Below, piece by piece: positions 36,685 through 51,058 of a stretch of 64,000 nt of DNA; position 1 is the first letter of the stretch; every line of letters begins with the position of its first letter. The DNA is from Chrysomallon squamiferum (taxonomy: Eukaryota; Mollusca; Gastropoda; Neomphalida; Peltospiridae), in NCBI GenBank assembly GCA_012295275.1, contig CM022667.1, positions 9,631,038 through 9,695,037 on the forward strand, read 5' to 3'. The notes beneath the pieces were generated by a model. The model was given only the letters and a program-made list of their open reading frames with translations, was not told the DNA's origin and made no database searches. The translations under genes were made by a program, and so were the position numbers.

Positions 36685-39166
36685 GTCAGTATGTTTATAG
36701 AAATATTGAATTTAATATAGTTAATGTATCAGATGTTTAATATTTGAAAGCAGCAGCATCATTCATAATGTTGCATCATCTCCAAACCCAACTTCAGATT
36801 ATATCGAATTTTAAGTCTGATGCATCAATGGCCTTGTAGTAGACTGATATATCAGCAGCCTTGGCATATATTGACAGGCTGGGTGTGGGCTGCTGTATCA
36901 GTGGATTTTGTGTAGTTGTTCTTACAAATAAGAAAGCTTTTAAAAAGCTCAGCAGGAAACTTCCTATTACAAGTTATGACTGGTACATGAAAAAGCTTTT
37001 TATCAGCAGGAAAGAGGACATAGATCCCACACGTCTTGTCAGTAGGATTGACTGCTAATTGGGAAGTGATGTTTATTAATAACCTTTTACATTAAAAATA
37101 AATATACATATATCACTGTTAGCAGAATATTAATAGAGTAACTTCACCGTCACTGTGAATTATTTTTAAAATTTTTATATTTAGGTCTTCTGTCATTAGA
37201 AAACTGTATACTTACTTTTGAATTTTTTATTTTTTTATTATATATATATATATTGTTTTATTTTATTTTATTATTTTTTTATTTTTTGTATGGTTTTATT
37301 GTTTTTATATCTATAACTTCTTTGGTCAGTAAGGTTATATATTTTTCTGTTTTTATTTAGATTTCTTATTATTATTAAAAAAAATTCTGTTTTTATTATT
37401 ATTTAAAAAAAAATGAAGAAAAAAATGAATTTATAATAAAGATGATGATTTCATTAAAATGTCCAATAATTCTCATTTCCCTACTTTTTATTTAGTTATT
37501 TGTTAATTTTATTTTATTTTATTATTATAAGTGTTTAATACAGAATATATCATTTTTCCTTCTGGGGTTGTCATCAAACATTCATCCATTCATTCATATA
37601 GAATATATATATATAAAGAAGTATTTATTTGTGAAAATAAATTTACGACTCACATTTTACTTTCCAAATGTAATAATGCTTGGTTGCAAATTGTCAGTGC
37701 CATAAAATGTTGATATATCACCTTGATTTAAAGTGCTAGAATTATTTAGAGGCAGTAAAACCTGTTGAGACTTGACAACATTTCATGATACACATTGTGT
37801 CTCATGACAAGAAAAAATAATTTAATGGCCAACGTAACAATGCGACTACTGAAATCAATCGAGAATAAATATTTTTACTCTTAGAAGATTAAACAGAATA
37901 TTACTGTTTGATTTTTCTTATTAGTTTCAAATTATTATTTTTATTTTATTTTTTATTTTTTATTTTTATCGTTTTATTTTAATTTATTTTAATTTAATTT
38001 AATTTAATTTTTTTTTTTTTTTTTAATACATTAAGTTACCTGCTTGTTTTTGCTGTATCATTAGTCTTCTCTATACATTTGTTTCCTTTTTTAAATGACA
38101 GTTTCAATAATAATTTATTTTTTTATGGATATATTGTTTCTTTGTCTGTCTGTTTGTCTGCTGTCTGTCTGTCTATATATATATATATATATATACATAT
38201 AATCCATTAACCTTCATTCAATAATCTAAAAGCAATTTTCTCTTCCTTTTTTATCTCTTATTTTTGTGCCAAGTAAAAGTGATTAAACTGCAGTTTTACT
38301 TATTTATTCAAGTCAGTGACTCTTCATTAGAACTGCTGTGGAATTCTGTCTTTTTTTTTTTAAATTTACTTATAGAGCGGTGGATTCTGTTAGTGTTTTT
38401 TATGCTCTGTAAAAGAGACTGGCACTCTGAAATTCAAATTTTCAAAAACAGATGCGTCTCCGAGGAATTCCAAAACGAGAGATCGTCAACTTGTAAATGT
38501 CAGTTCTAATGAAGTGGACCGCACACCGTAGCAGTGAAGTATTTGTACACGGTACAGTTTGTTGTGGGATCTGTACTTGTCAGTGCACTCTGTTCATGCA
38601 TTATCCAGCAGCTGGTTATAATGTGTGGTTTCCTTTCTGCAGAGATGTGCAAAGAAAATATCCCTTGCTGGTGTCAGCGATTTTAAAACCTTGTCTCGGT
38701 GTCTATTGTAGTCATTATTCCACAACACACTGTGCATGTTCTTTTTTTTCTCTGCTGAAATGTGTAAAATAAAAAAATAAAAATAATCCCTTGCTGCTAC
38801 CAGTAATTTTAGCTCACTGTATATCAACTCCTGGGTTTTAATATCTTAAATGTCATTAACAGTGGAAAATAACACAATTAACATTTATATAGCAGTTAGT
38901 ATGTGTAGACGTGCTGTGTTGGTTAAATTTGAATCCCATCTTTGAATTACATTTAGTATAATGTTTAAGTTTAATGATTAAAACTGAAAAAAAAAGGAGT
39001 TTGTTAAAGATGTCAAAGAAAAGAGGTTAGTCTTTTACTCTCTTCTGTTGCATTAAATTGGTTAACCCCAAAACTCATACATAGCATTAATGTAAAGTAC
39101 TTGATTAGTGGCCCACTGTTTTAATAATGTATAAAGTTTATAAATGGGCTAAAATTTCTATAAGCC

Positions 39167-39218
<52 letters not shown>

Positions 39219-39589
39219 CAGAATTACTAGAAAATAAACATCACATGCACACATACATAATACATAGAATCACAAACATCCTCTCTCTTTCCCTCTCTCT
39301 CTTTCTCTCTCAGATTTGTTATTTCACCCTATTAACATATTTGGTGAAATGAAATGATTAATGTACCAGGTAAAAGTAACATTAACTGGTAATTTTCTTG
39401 TTGCTGTGTATTCAGTTGCCTGTTAACCTTTAATAAAAGCTTTAATTGCAGATAAGAAATAATTGTCCTGTGAGAAGAACAGGTGCAAATGTCACTGGCT
39501 ATACATTAGTTCAACATCCTCTTCTTTTTTTAATCCATAAATTGTCTTTAGTGTAAGATTGCAAAACATAAGATAATGCTTGCAGCCAT

Positions 39590-39621
<32 letters not shown>

Positions 39622-41608
39622 TTTTTTTTCTTTTTCTTTTTCTCTGTTGTCATTGTTTGGTAATAGTTCTTCTTCCATTTACATTTCTCTTCCTTCTCAT
39701 TTGTGAAAGTAGCCTATAAAATAACCGGAGCTGGTTTCATCTGTCGTCAGATTGGTATCTTTCAGCCATTAAAATAAATTGTACTGAGGTGGTTGTTGCG
39801 TTGAGAGACATTTATTGCCCTGTACAGATGTATGTGTAAATACGAATTTTCATCAAAGAAATCTGGCTACGTGTATGAGTACCCTTTAGGAGTGACTGGT
39901 ATCAGGATCTGTCCTCCACAAAGTATCAGTTTCATTTAGCTACACCAGTTTCAGCTTGTATACTGAAAGCTGAGATACATGTTTACGCCTAGACGATCCC
40001 TTTGTTCTAATTTATAAGAGCAAGCTACAGCATGGCTACATCATGTTTCTTTCATTTCTTCGTTGTACAGAAACCTGATTATCAGCCTCTAAGTACTTTA
40101 GACAGAGCATATGAAAGGAGAGTGCAGTCAGTACTTTGTTCTGAGGCCACAGTACCTAAGAAGGACCCCACAGCAACCATGCCACATCCATTCCTCATCG
40201 AGAACAAACACTTTCTACTACCCTCAGCCAGACATACACTTACATTCACACACACAAACATCACTGTACTCATCACACCACTCTAATTAATTGAATATGT
40301 TTGTTACATTATGTTACATCTGATCGTGGCAATAAAGCATTTATGAGAGTTTATATGTAGATTTACTGGACATAAAATCCCCAGTTTTGATAAGAATCTT
40401 TGCCAGCCTTGGAAACCCAAAGGTGTCTTGTACCCTCTTGGAGGGTCTGCTGTAGTGGTCATGAGTTTGACTTAACCTGTATCTACCATTTTAGTTGTCT
40501 GATTACATTCACTGATTAAGATACAACACTATCTCTAAGGTATCAGATTTATTTTCTTGGACCAGTACCATGGCCAACTACTGTCTACTTCCAAAGGTTT
40601 TTTTTATATTTTTATTTTGTTATTAGATGCTGATAATGCTCAGTAATGAAGAAATTAAAAATACGTTAATATCTTCTTAGTGAACAAATATTCCACCATT
40701 TGTTATCGACCTTTATAGAGACTTACATATATTTCTCTATCATTTTAATGTATTTTTTAATTTATTTATTTTATTTTTTTTTCAGATGTATGGAGTCTAG
40801 GAGTCATTCTCTACATGCTGGTGTGTGGGACTCCACCCTTTCAGGAGGCCAACGACAGCGAAACCTTAACTATGATCATGGACTGTAAATACCAAATTCC
40901 AAGTCACATATCTAGTCAGTGTCGAGAGTGAGTAACTTTTACATAGTCACACCAGGAAGTAGCCTTTCCTGCCTGTAATTGTTTATCATGTACATTTTAG
41001 TATCATTTGCTTTGTCAGGAGGACAGCCATTAGCATTGGCTGTTTTCAGCAAACTTCCCTATTACCTGAATCTGTCAGTTTTGTGAATGAGTTGATGTAT
41101 TTGTGCCAGAAATAACTCATGCATCAGTGACTAGATATATATAAAAGTGTGAGTGTGTGTGTGTCTACTACTATATATCTAGTCAGTGATAAATAAATAA
41201 ATAAATAATATCCATGCATATATATATATATATATATATATCTATATCTGAATGTATTCTTTACAAATAAACACAGTAGATTGTTTCAGGTATTGCTCAG
41301 TGGATTTCTGAAAAGGGGTAGCTGACCTGTAATGTTTATTTGTTAGGCAATGCATTTCTTATTCCGTAACCTTTTTTTTTTTTCTTTGTATCCATGGAAA
41401 CAGTTAGGCGGAATGACCAAATGTGACGTTTCCATAGCACAACATGGAATGCATATGTCACAAAGTAATTGTGAGTTTGTGAGTCTAGTGAAAGTGTGTA
41501 TGAATGAATGACAGTCGAGTTAAATCTAACAGCATCTGTTGTTTCAGTCAGAAAGACAGTTTTCTGTATATTGATCACAAATATGTGTGTAATGTATGTC
41601 AGTGTATG

Positions 41609-41643
<35 letters not shown>

Positions 41644-43457
41644 TTGTGTGTGTTCTTATTATTTGATTGCATATTATTCTGATAGACAAACACTCTAAAA
41701 AAAATTATATAAAAAACTTCTTTAAATAAATACATTTTTGATTTTTTGTATTGACAACTGAAAATAACAGTAAAACAAAATTCAAAAAAAAATTAATCCA
41801 CTTTAAGAATCAGTTACATAAATGTTCAAAAATATTGTCAGGTATTAAGTATTTGTGAAAACAGTAAAAATTTACACAACAGATAAAACGATCAACTCAA
41901 AACAACAGACCTAGAAGCTTGTATACATTTATTACCATATTTTCTTTGTTTGTTGATCAAAGCCAAGCTTCATTGCACAAACAATTCTGGCTTTTGTCCA
42001 GCCAGTACAAAGGCACACTATTGTTTTGAAGTTAGTTAAGAACTAGTAACAACCTGTTTGATGTTGACTGTTTCAGCTTTGTGTCCTTTGATCTGTGTAG
42101 TAAATTAGGAAAGAAAAAAAAAAGAAAAAATGTTACATCCAAAAGCTAATAAGCAAGTTTTAACCTGTTGATGGTGACCTTTAAAAATCCTGATTTAGAC
42201 TTCACCTGTACCTTTACTGATTATAGTATGGTGACTTGTACATAATATATCATCTTCTTTTGCTATAGTTCAAAGTTTTGCTGTCAGATGTAACTTTTCT
42301 TATGCCTGGGTGCCTATATTTACCTTGAAGATGATAATATTTAGTTGTCTTGTACATCATCAGGTGTGCCTGGGTATCAGTACTTTGCCATAGTTCATAG
42401 TTTTCCCTTTAGGTGGAGATACTTACCTTTATATTAAAAATATTGATATTCGTAATTCTTAATTGTCTCATTTATATGAGGTCTGGGTGTCATCCACTTG
42501 TTTTGGTATTGAAAGTTTTAATATTAACATTTCTTAGTTGTCTCGTGTATTTTTATCAGTCTTGTCTGTTCAGTGACAAAGTATCATCTACTTACCCCAC
42601 AGTTCAGAGTTTGCCAAGAGGTGGAAATGCTTACCTTGATATTAAAAATATTAATAATTTTCATTTGTTCTACATATTTTTTTTTATGAGTTGTGCACAA
42701 GTGCTGAGGTATCCATGTCTTTGAAGGTGTTATTATTAATAATTATTAGATTCTCATCATATTTGTATCATATTGGTATCTTCTGTGATGTTTGGGTATC
42801 ATCTACTTGAGCCACAGTTCAAAGTATAATTCATCTTTGTACTGAAGATGTTAATACTAACACTTCTCAGTTGTCAAACTTTATTAAGCTTTTCTGTACT
42901 GATATTATAGAGAAGAAACCTGTGTCAGCAATAACAATTTTGTTATGAGGAAACCCACTGTTGCTGCTGGTTAGGCTACTCTTTGCTACATTGCAGCAAA
43001 GCAATTTTTGCAGCCTATAGACAGGATAGCCCTTACCACAGACTTTAACAAATTCTGTAAAGAACACTGGCTGGGAAGGAAAATGGTTCATTAGACCTCA
43101 GTGGAGGGTTGATCCTGTAACTAACCATTCTTCTAGTAAATACTATATGTTTGTGTTTTACCCTCTTAGTCATGGAGGTAGGTGTGAACATCAGAAAGCA
43201 GTAATTTTAACTATCCCAGAAAATGTGATATACATATACCAGTGACTCTATTTTAACACTGCATTGTGACTGCTTTAACAAATTACTGCAGGTGCAAAAG
43301 TCAGAGGTACTCAAGACATTAAGGACTATATATAACAAAGTTAATGGTGTAACACAAAGTTTAATCACCTTTTAGATGTATTAGGTAAAACAGGTTTACT
43401 TGTGTGTTGCAGGTTATGTATTGTGCATGTATAAATTAGTGTCAGTGACTAGATGTG

Positions 43458-43517
<60 letters not shown>

Positions 43518-44773
43518 ATTCAGTATACTGACCTTTGAAGAAGTTTTGTCTTACCTATATGCCATTAGTGTACATTTTGCTAAGTATTTTACAATCAGTA
43601 ATAATATCACATTCGCAGTCTCCTACTCTCTCTGTCATCTCTTTGATGTCGTTAGAAGCCAGCAGGTGGCAAAAGTCACCTGTGATTGTTATTGATAAAT
43701 TCTTCTTCCAATTACCAAATGTCAAGTCTTAGATATAACATACAGCGTATATTTTCATACGTCATTGACATTTGATTTGCTATTTTTGTTGCATAAAATG
43801 CCACTGATTTGCAGATTTCTTATGCTTAAGTTGTTTGAAAAATATCATTTTTGTTTAATATATAGGTTTAAATATAATAATAATAATAATAATAAACATT
43901 AGTAATAGAAAAATGGTAATAAAAATAATAATTGTGCTCAAACTCTGACACAAAAGCATGTACCTCTTACTTTGTCTAGTTACTAAAATGATGCTGAAAT
44001 AAGTGTAGTGTGGAGATTTGATCCTCTGACACTTCAGAACATGGTAAAGTGATCAAACCAGTGAGCTAGTAATAACTGTTAACATTAACATATGTGAAAG
44101 CCGTTAAATAAATATTTGTTTAAACATACTGAAATACATGAACACACATAGTTCTAGTTCTAGTAAAATATTATTCATCCACATACTATGCAAAAATCTA
44201 CAAAAAGTTAGTGAACATACCTCAGATACATTTCTTTCTTTTTTGTAAAGCCATCAGTATTTTCCCTTTCATATTGTCACTTTTAAATCGGCAGAACACG
44301 TTTTAAACACATTCTATATTTTTATTTTTATTTTTTTAAATTTGTGAAAATAGTTATAAAACTTGTTATAAAACTTCCTACCAGCCCTCCCCCCCCCATG
44401 CAAATCTACGTCATTTTAGGAGTCAATATATGGATTAAACTAACAGTATTTGCTTTAAGCCATTTTTGACTTTTGAATCTAGCTGAAATCAAAAAAAATA
44501 ATTAACAAATTTTCTTGCATATTTAAAAAAATAAAATATGTGATACTGAATCTTAAATAAAATTGCATTGTTAACTTGTGAAATAAACAATATATTTTTT
44601 GATAATGACATTAAATATTGATGCAAAATTTTTCTAATTATTTTACTGAATTTTTATTTTGTTAGTAATGTTAAAACAGATGTCATTGGACTAAATAATA
44701 ATCTTTTTCTCTGTCTCTGCTCATCCTTTTCTTCTTCTTTCTCTCATGTTCTCTTATCTTCCCCTTCCCTTTC

Positions 44774-44844
<71 letters not shown>

Positions 44845-45233
44845 ATTTTTTTTATATACAAATATTACTTATATTCTATTCTGCTTTTTTCGTTTCAGTT
44901 TGATTAACAAAATGTTAAAGAGAGAGCCATCGAAGAGGGCATCCCTAGGGGAGATAATGACACACCCATGGCTGGTCGGTGGGGAACTGTTACCTATGTC
45001 TTACATGCCACTCATATCACGAGAACATATTTCCGAAGAAGACCATAACTACTTGGTCCAGAGAATGGTTGAAGGGAAGATTGCAACGAGAGAGGAAATT
45101 CTGAGGTCTGTGTGAATAGCATAGGAATTAAATATTTGTTGTAGATTAATTTTGTTTCTGTGTAAAGTATAGATTCATTTTGATTAATTTTATACTATTT
45201 TTATTTTATTTTATTTTTATATTTTTATATTTT

Positions 45234-45273
<40 letters not shown>

Positions 45274-47565
45274 TAGTTTTATTGTATGAGATGATTTTAA
45301 TTATAATATATTATTTTTGTTTTGGAACATTTAAATTTAATAATAATATTATTTTAAGTTTTCATTTTAATTTAAAATTCTTTTTTTATTATTTAATTAT
45401 TTAATAATATTGCTATTGTATATTTTTTTTTTCAAATTTGTTATTTTAATATAACCTTACTACATTTATTTTAGATTAATTTAATGTTTTTTATTTGGCT
45501 AATTTAATACAAATATAATTGCTTGTCTCTAAAAATTGAGATAGTTTATAGAAGATACACGAAATTTAAAAAGTAATAATCTCGATATTTTGCTGTCTTG
45601 GGAATAAATAATGCACAATTTTTTTTAAATAAACAATGATAAACTTACAGAATAGAAAACAACAGTAACAACAACAACAGCATTAACTATGAATACAAAC
45701 ATCCTAGTTATATATATATATATTTTAAATACACACCCATATATGTATGCATGTATACGAGTATATACATATGTATGTCTGCATGTGTGTGTGTCTGATC
45801 AGTTTGTATTTAATGCTTTTACAGCAGTTTATATATATATAAATATATTTATAATGAGTAATTAACTTTATGAAATGTTGTTACTTACAACAGCTCACTG
45901 GACAAGGGGTCGTACAACCACATCACTGCAACGTACTACTTACTGGCCGAGCGACGTCTCAAACGTCATCAGCATTACGAGCAGCAGCTTGGAGGAGGAC
46001 AACAGCGCAAGCCTTCCATTCCAAATGCATCGCAAGCATCAACGAAACCTCATTTGGAACCACTGTCACTCTCTCCACGGTTTGTACTGGAATTTTTAAA
46101 ACTTTAAAAAAAAAAATTTAAAATTTAAAAAAAAATATATATTTTCATGTTGTGTAATCTTATTTCATTATTTCACTGTCAGATATATAATTTTATAACC
46201 TCAGAAAACTTTAATTCTTTAAAAATAATATTTTTATTTAATAGTTACAGCCATATTTTATCACACACATAGTGTTGAATGTATCTTCACTTTTGGTCAG
46301 TACTTGTTTAATGACATGGAATTTTCAGGATCTGAGATGTTAGGAATGGTGGTCTTTATTGAGTGAAACCAGTTTATGTATCTGTATATTATTCTTAATA
46401 GTTTGCAGAATTTTAAAAAAATTAAAATTTAAAGTCTTTTTTTTTTTTAATTATAATTTGTATTTTTATTTTTATTATTTTTTTATTTTTACAAATGTGA
46501 GTATATTAATGAAGTTATGAACTGTGGTAATGTCTCAGTATCAGATTTAATAGGTTAGTGTTAATTAATTTATATGGTGGTTGAACACATTTTGATGGAT
46601 TATTCCCATTGTTTTATTTGTATATGTGAGTGGGTGTTTGTGTGTGGGTGTGTGTCTATTTGTGTGGGAAACTATAAAAGTTTCCTGAATTTAGTTATTA
46701 ATATTTTTAATAGTGAAATCTAAAACAAATCTATAAAAATAATTCTTCAGTTTAAGGGTAAAGGCTAAAAAGGTGTGCTGTTACATATAAAATATTTTCA
46801 GTCTTCTTTTTTATTTTTTTATTTTAATTCTTTAGCAAGTTAAAATAATGAGCAGTAGCTTGTGTTAAATAACGATGTATTAGCAAGTTAAAATAATGAG
46901 ATATCAACTGATACTGTGGCAAGGGTTTTTTGCAATTACATCTCAGGTACAGAATGAAGTACAAAGAGATTGTAGTGAAAAAATCAGTTTGTCATGAAAA
47001 ATGTAGATTTTTAAGAAGTGAGGTGTATCACTCTCAGCTTTGGTTTCTGTCAGAGTAAATCATATGAATATTATGAAAACTTACTAAGTTCTTCTGTGAT
47101 AGACACAAAAGCAATTTTTTCAGTTGGACAGAATGTTGTTTTTTCTTCATTATAGAATTATATAATTACTGCAGTTTGATTTAAACTTCACTAGAGTTTG
47201 TGGTAATTTTGAAGGCATGTGATAGAAATGGTTGACTTTAGTAGCAGAATTTTCTTAACTTTTCTTATTTACACTTTTTTTTTTTACTATACTACCGTGT
47301 ATTTCTTTTCCCCACCATTATTTAAAAGAAAACAGCTGTGTCTTTTCTGTTATAATTGTTGTAATTAAAATTTTACACATTTCAGCATGCCTTCATCTTT
47401 TATTACTTAACAGTTTTGGTTTGTTTATTTATTTATTTATTTATTTATTTGTTTGTTTAATTATTTATTTATTTGTTTATTTGTTTGTTTAATTATTTAT
47501 TTATTTGTTTGTTTATTTATTTTATATTATTTCCATCTTTCTTGTGCTTAATTTCATTACACCAG

Positions 47566-47651
<86 letters not shown>

Positions 47652-48836
47652 AAAAAACACAAAGATGTTGGTTTGTTGAAGAGTTCTCTGTTTTTGTAGC
47701 AAGCTGAAAGGAGCAAAGAAAACAAAAACTGCCCCCTTGGGGCTCGGTTTAGACGTAGATACACTGACAATTAAACCACTGCAGGGCCCATCGTCCGCAG
47801 AAATAGGCAGCCTGTCCCGTCCCCTCTTCGTTAAAAGCATCACAGGAACAATGACCCTGGACCGGAAGGACAGTCTGAAGAAGAGACAGCCTCATTCCAT
47901 CTCTCCGGTCAGCCCGGACATTGGCCATTGCAGACTGGACACGCTGAAGCCGAAAACAACCGAGTCGAAGGAAGCAGTGAAGAAAAAAAGCACTCCGTTT
48001 TCCAAAATAGCCATTTTAAGTTCTTTCTTTGAGAGGAAAGCTGCTGCTGCTGCTGCTGCTGCTACTGCTACTACTGCTGCTACCACTGCTGCAGGGGTGT
48101 CAGGTCCCACTGGTAAAAGTCCCGGTTCTCCAGATTGTACGCCCGGAACTTTCTGGAAGGGAGCGAGCAAGAAACGGCAAAAGTAATTTCTGCTACTAGA
48201 GTTGTGATCCCAGTTTTTATCTAGCATGTTTATCAGTGCATAGACGTGTTCAGACGTTGCAGCCAGTTTTTATTATTTATAATTTATTTTATTTATTTAA
48301 TTTTTAGTTTGGTTTTTTTAAAACTTACTGGATTTTTAATCTTCACTTTTTTGGTTTTTATTTCTATTTTTGCACAAGCTTTTTAGAGCTTGTTAATAAA
48401 AATAATTTTTTTTTTTTTTTTTTTAACATCCATTGTTGCTGCCTGCTCATCATTGTTTTTAGTGTATTGTTTTCTGTTTTATGATTTTTTTGTTATACTT
48501 TTTTTGCATCATTCTTGCTGGTGTTTTTTTAATTTTTATTCATGAATTTAATAATTTAGCATTTTTAAAAACGTTATTTAATATAACAGTTGTTAACCTT
48601 TTTATTTCAGTGTTGATTATTGCATGATTTTGATCCTTTGTTCTAGGGAGTTCTTTAATCCTTTCTGATTATTGTTTTTTTTTAGATGGTTTTGGGATCT
48701 AACATAACTAATTAAAACAAACTAAATCTTTTTAAATTTGACACCTTTGTAATAAGAATTTTCAGCATCCTTTTGAAGTTCCAGCCCTTGTGAATTTTAT
48801 TCTACATTATGCCCTTCATCATCATCATTATCATCT

Positions 48837-48885
<49 letters not shown>

Positions 48886-49994
48886 CCCCTCTCCTTCTCC
48901 TTGCCTCTCTCTCCTTGCCTATCTCTCCCTATCCACTAAATTGTTTTCACATTTTTTTTAATTCCAGATTTGAATATATATTTTATCAGGATTTCTTGAT
49001 TTATGTTGACTGTTGCTAGCTGATTTGTAAACACTAAAATATATGAACAGAAAATAATTCTAAAAAATATAATCATTGCCACACATTTATCATCATGAAT
49101 ATACACATAAATACTCAGCAGGTAACTTTAGGGTGTGGGCTGGTAGGAAGGGATAGGGTTACAGTGGCTTTGATTATGTGTGGTTTCTTCCCCGCAGCAT
49201 TTTAATACTGTGCCAGATGGTTTAATCACTTTTCTAGAGAAACATGGATAATTTTTATTTCTTGATTTTAATGTAGAAGGTCACAGAACTGCATAAAATG
49301 CACTGACATATCTAGGGTTCTAAAATAATAATGATGATAAAAAAAAAAAAAAAAATAATAATAATAATAATAATGAAAAAAATAGATAAATAAAAAAAAA
49401 AAAAAAATAAAATTCAATATTTTAAATAGAGAAAAAAAGAAAACCAACCAATCATTATTTATTATAAGAATACAAATCTTCTATTACTGTAACTATATAG
49501 TGATTACAGTCACAAATTGTTATATTAAGAGATGTATTTATAGATTGCATTTATTTGACTTCATTTTTCTCATTTAATTTTTTGTTCTGCTGTATAATTT
49601 TGAAATCAGCCAGTCTGATGTTTTGCAGTACTTTTCTTTTGACAGCTGGGTTTTGGTATATTTTTTTGTTTTTAAATCTATTTTGGGGATGGAGTTGAAA
49701 TTTTGTAAAGTAATTTAAAAAAAAAAAAGTTTATTATTTAAAACAGCATTGTTTTGTGATTAAAATAAATAAATAAATAAATAAGTTATGAACAAAAATA
49801 ATAGGAAATAAAGTGAATCATATATATATATATATATATTAAAAGAATATAAATAGCTAAAATGTTAATAAATGAGGCTTTTATTGAATATTGAAGTATC
49901 TAGAATACAGATGATGAAAAGTTAATGTTAATCATTGTACTTTCTTGTAACTAATAAATAAATAATAAACAAAAATTAATTAACAACAACAACG

Positions 49995-50028
<34 letters not shown>

Positions 50029-50606
50029 CAACAACGATGAAAAAAACACTTGAGTTTCTCCCAGCTTATCGATATTGTTTTATTGATTTTATTTTCATTT
50101 CTTGTTGTTGATATTTGTGTAGAACTGGGCAGCGTTCCAATGGCAAGAACTTGACCCCTGCTTCTAGCACCCCCAACATTTTAACCCTTGAGGGTCTAGA
50201 ACCTGAGATATGCTGGTAAATTTGTTTTTTTTTTTTTTTTTTTTTTTTTTGCATCTTTTATTATTATTATTATTTTTTTTTTCCATTGTTGTCCTTCACA
50301 GAGAATGTGTTGTGTAGCTTTGAATGGTGTCTTCAGTGTTATGGGCTGTTGGTTGCATTCTGTTGCATTCTGGGCAATTAGTTTATTTAATAAAAGAATA
50401 ACTAACTATGTTAACAAAAATAAAAAATAAAATAAAGTAAATAAATAATTAAATAAATTGAAAAAAAGATATGTAAAACAATGTTAGGTTTCAGTTTAGT
50501 TTTCTTAAAGATGTCTGATTTAAATGAAACATGCATGCATGCATATATATTGACACCAATACGCACACATACATTTGTATACCCATACAGCCCACCCATA
50601 TATATA

Positions 50607-50640
<34 letters not shown>

Positions 50641-51003
50641 TTACATTTATCAGGTATAGACATTAAATGACATTGACAAAAAAAAGAAGTTTTCTTTCAC
50701 ACTAAGAACAATTCTTTATTTTCCATGCACCCTCACTTTCTTTGATTTATTTTATTATTGTTATACTTTATTATTAGCAAAGTATGGTATCTAGGAACAA
50801 CAAAAACATTAAATAAATGTAAGCAAACTATGTTGAATCATAGGTACAGTTTTATAAAACTGGTTTTATGGAAAAATACATGAACTATTATTAGGCAGTT
50901 AATTATTTATTTTATTTTAATTTTAATTTTTTTATCATATTTTCATTTTTTTTATCATATGTTATTTTATATTTATATATTTATTAATTAATTTATTATT
51001 TTA

Positions 51004-51058
<55 letters not shown>

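Larger units (their letters stand above)
31802..40785 (+). other. SNRK intron 1 (9 kb), no gene seen
   Basis: It holds (TA)n, (CA)n at 32908-32952 and 39169-39212, a pentamer satellite (34384-34620), a decayed 57-bp tandem repeat (36374-36640), poly-T runs at about 36656 and 39591, and a two-copy repeat near 38627-38815. An open frame at 40070-40286 follows an acceptor-like pyrimidine tract (AG ends 40070) but would stop at once if spliced to exon 1. Confidence 0.5.

Noticed and set aside
40070-40286. Open frame after an acceptor-like site in SNRK intron 1
   Set aside because: Splicing from exon 1 (phase 1) would give an immediate stop; no homology recognised. Could be a noncoding alternative exon at most.
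47473-47843. Poly-Lys/poly-Phe frames
   Set aside because: Produced by the A81 tract; only the plus-strand exon from 47700 is real.
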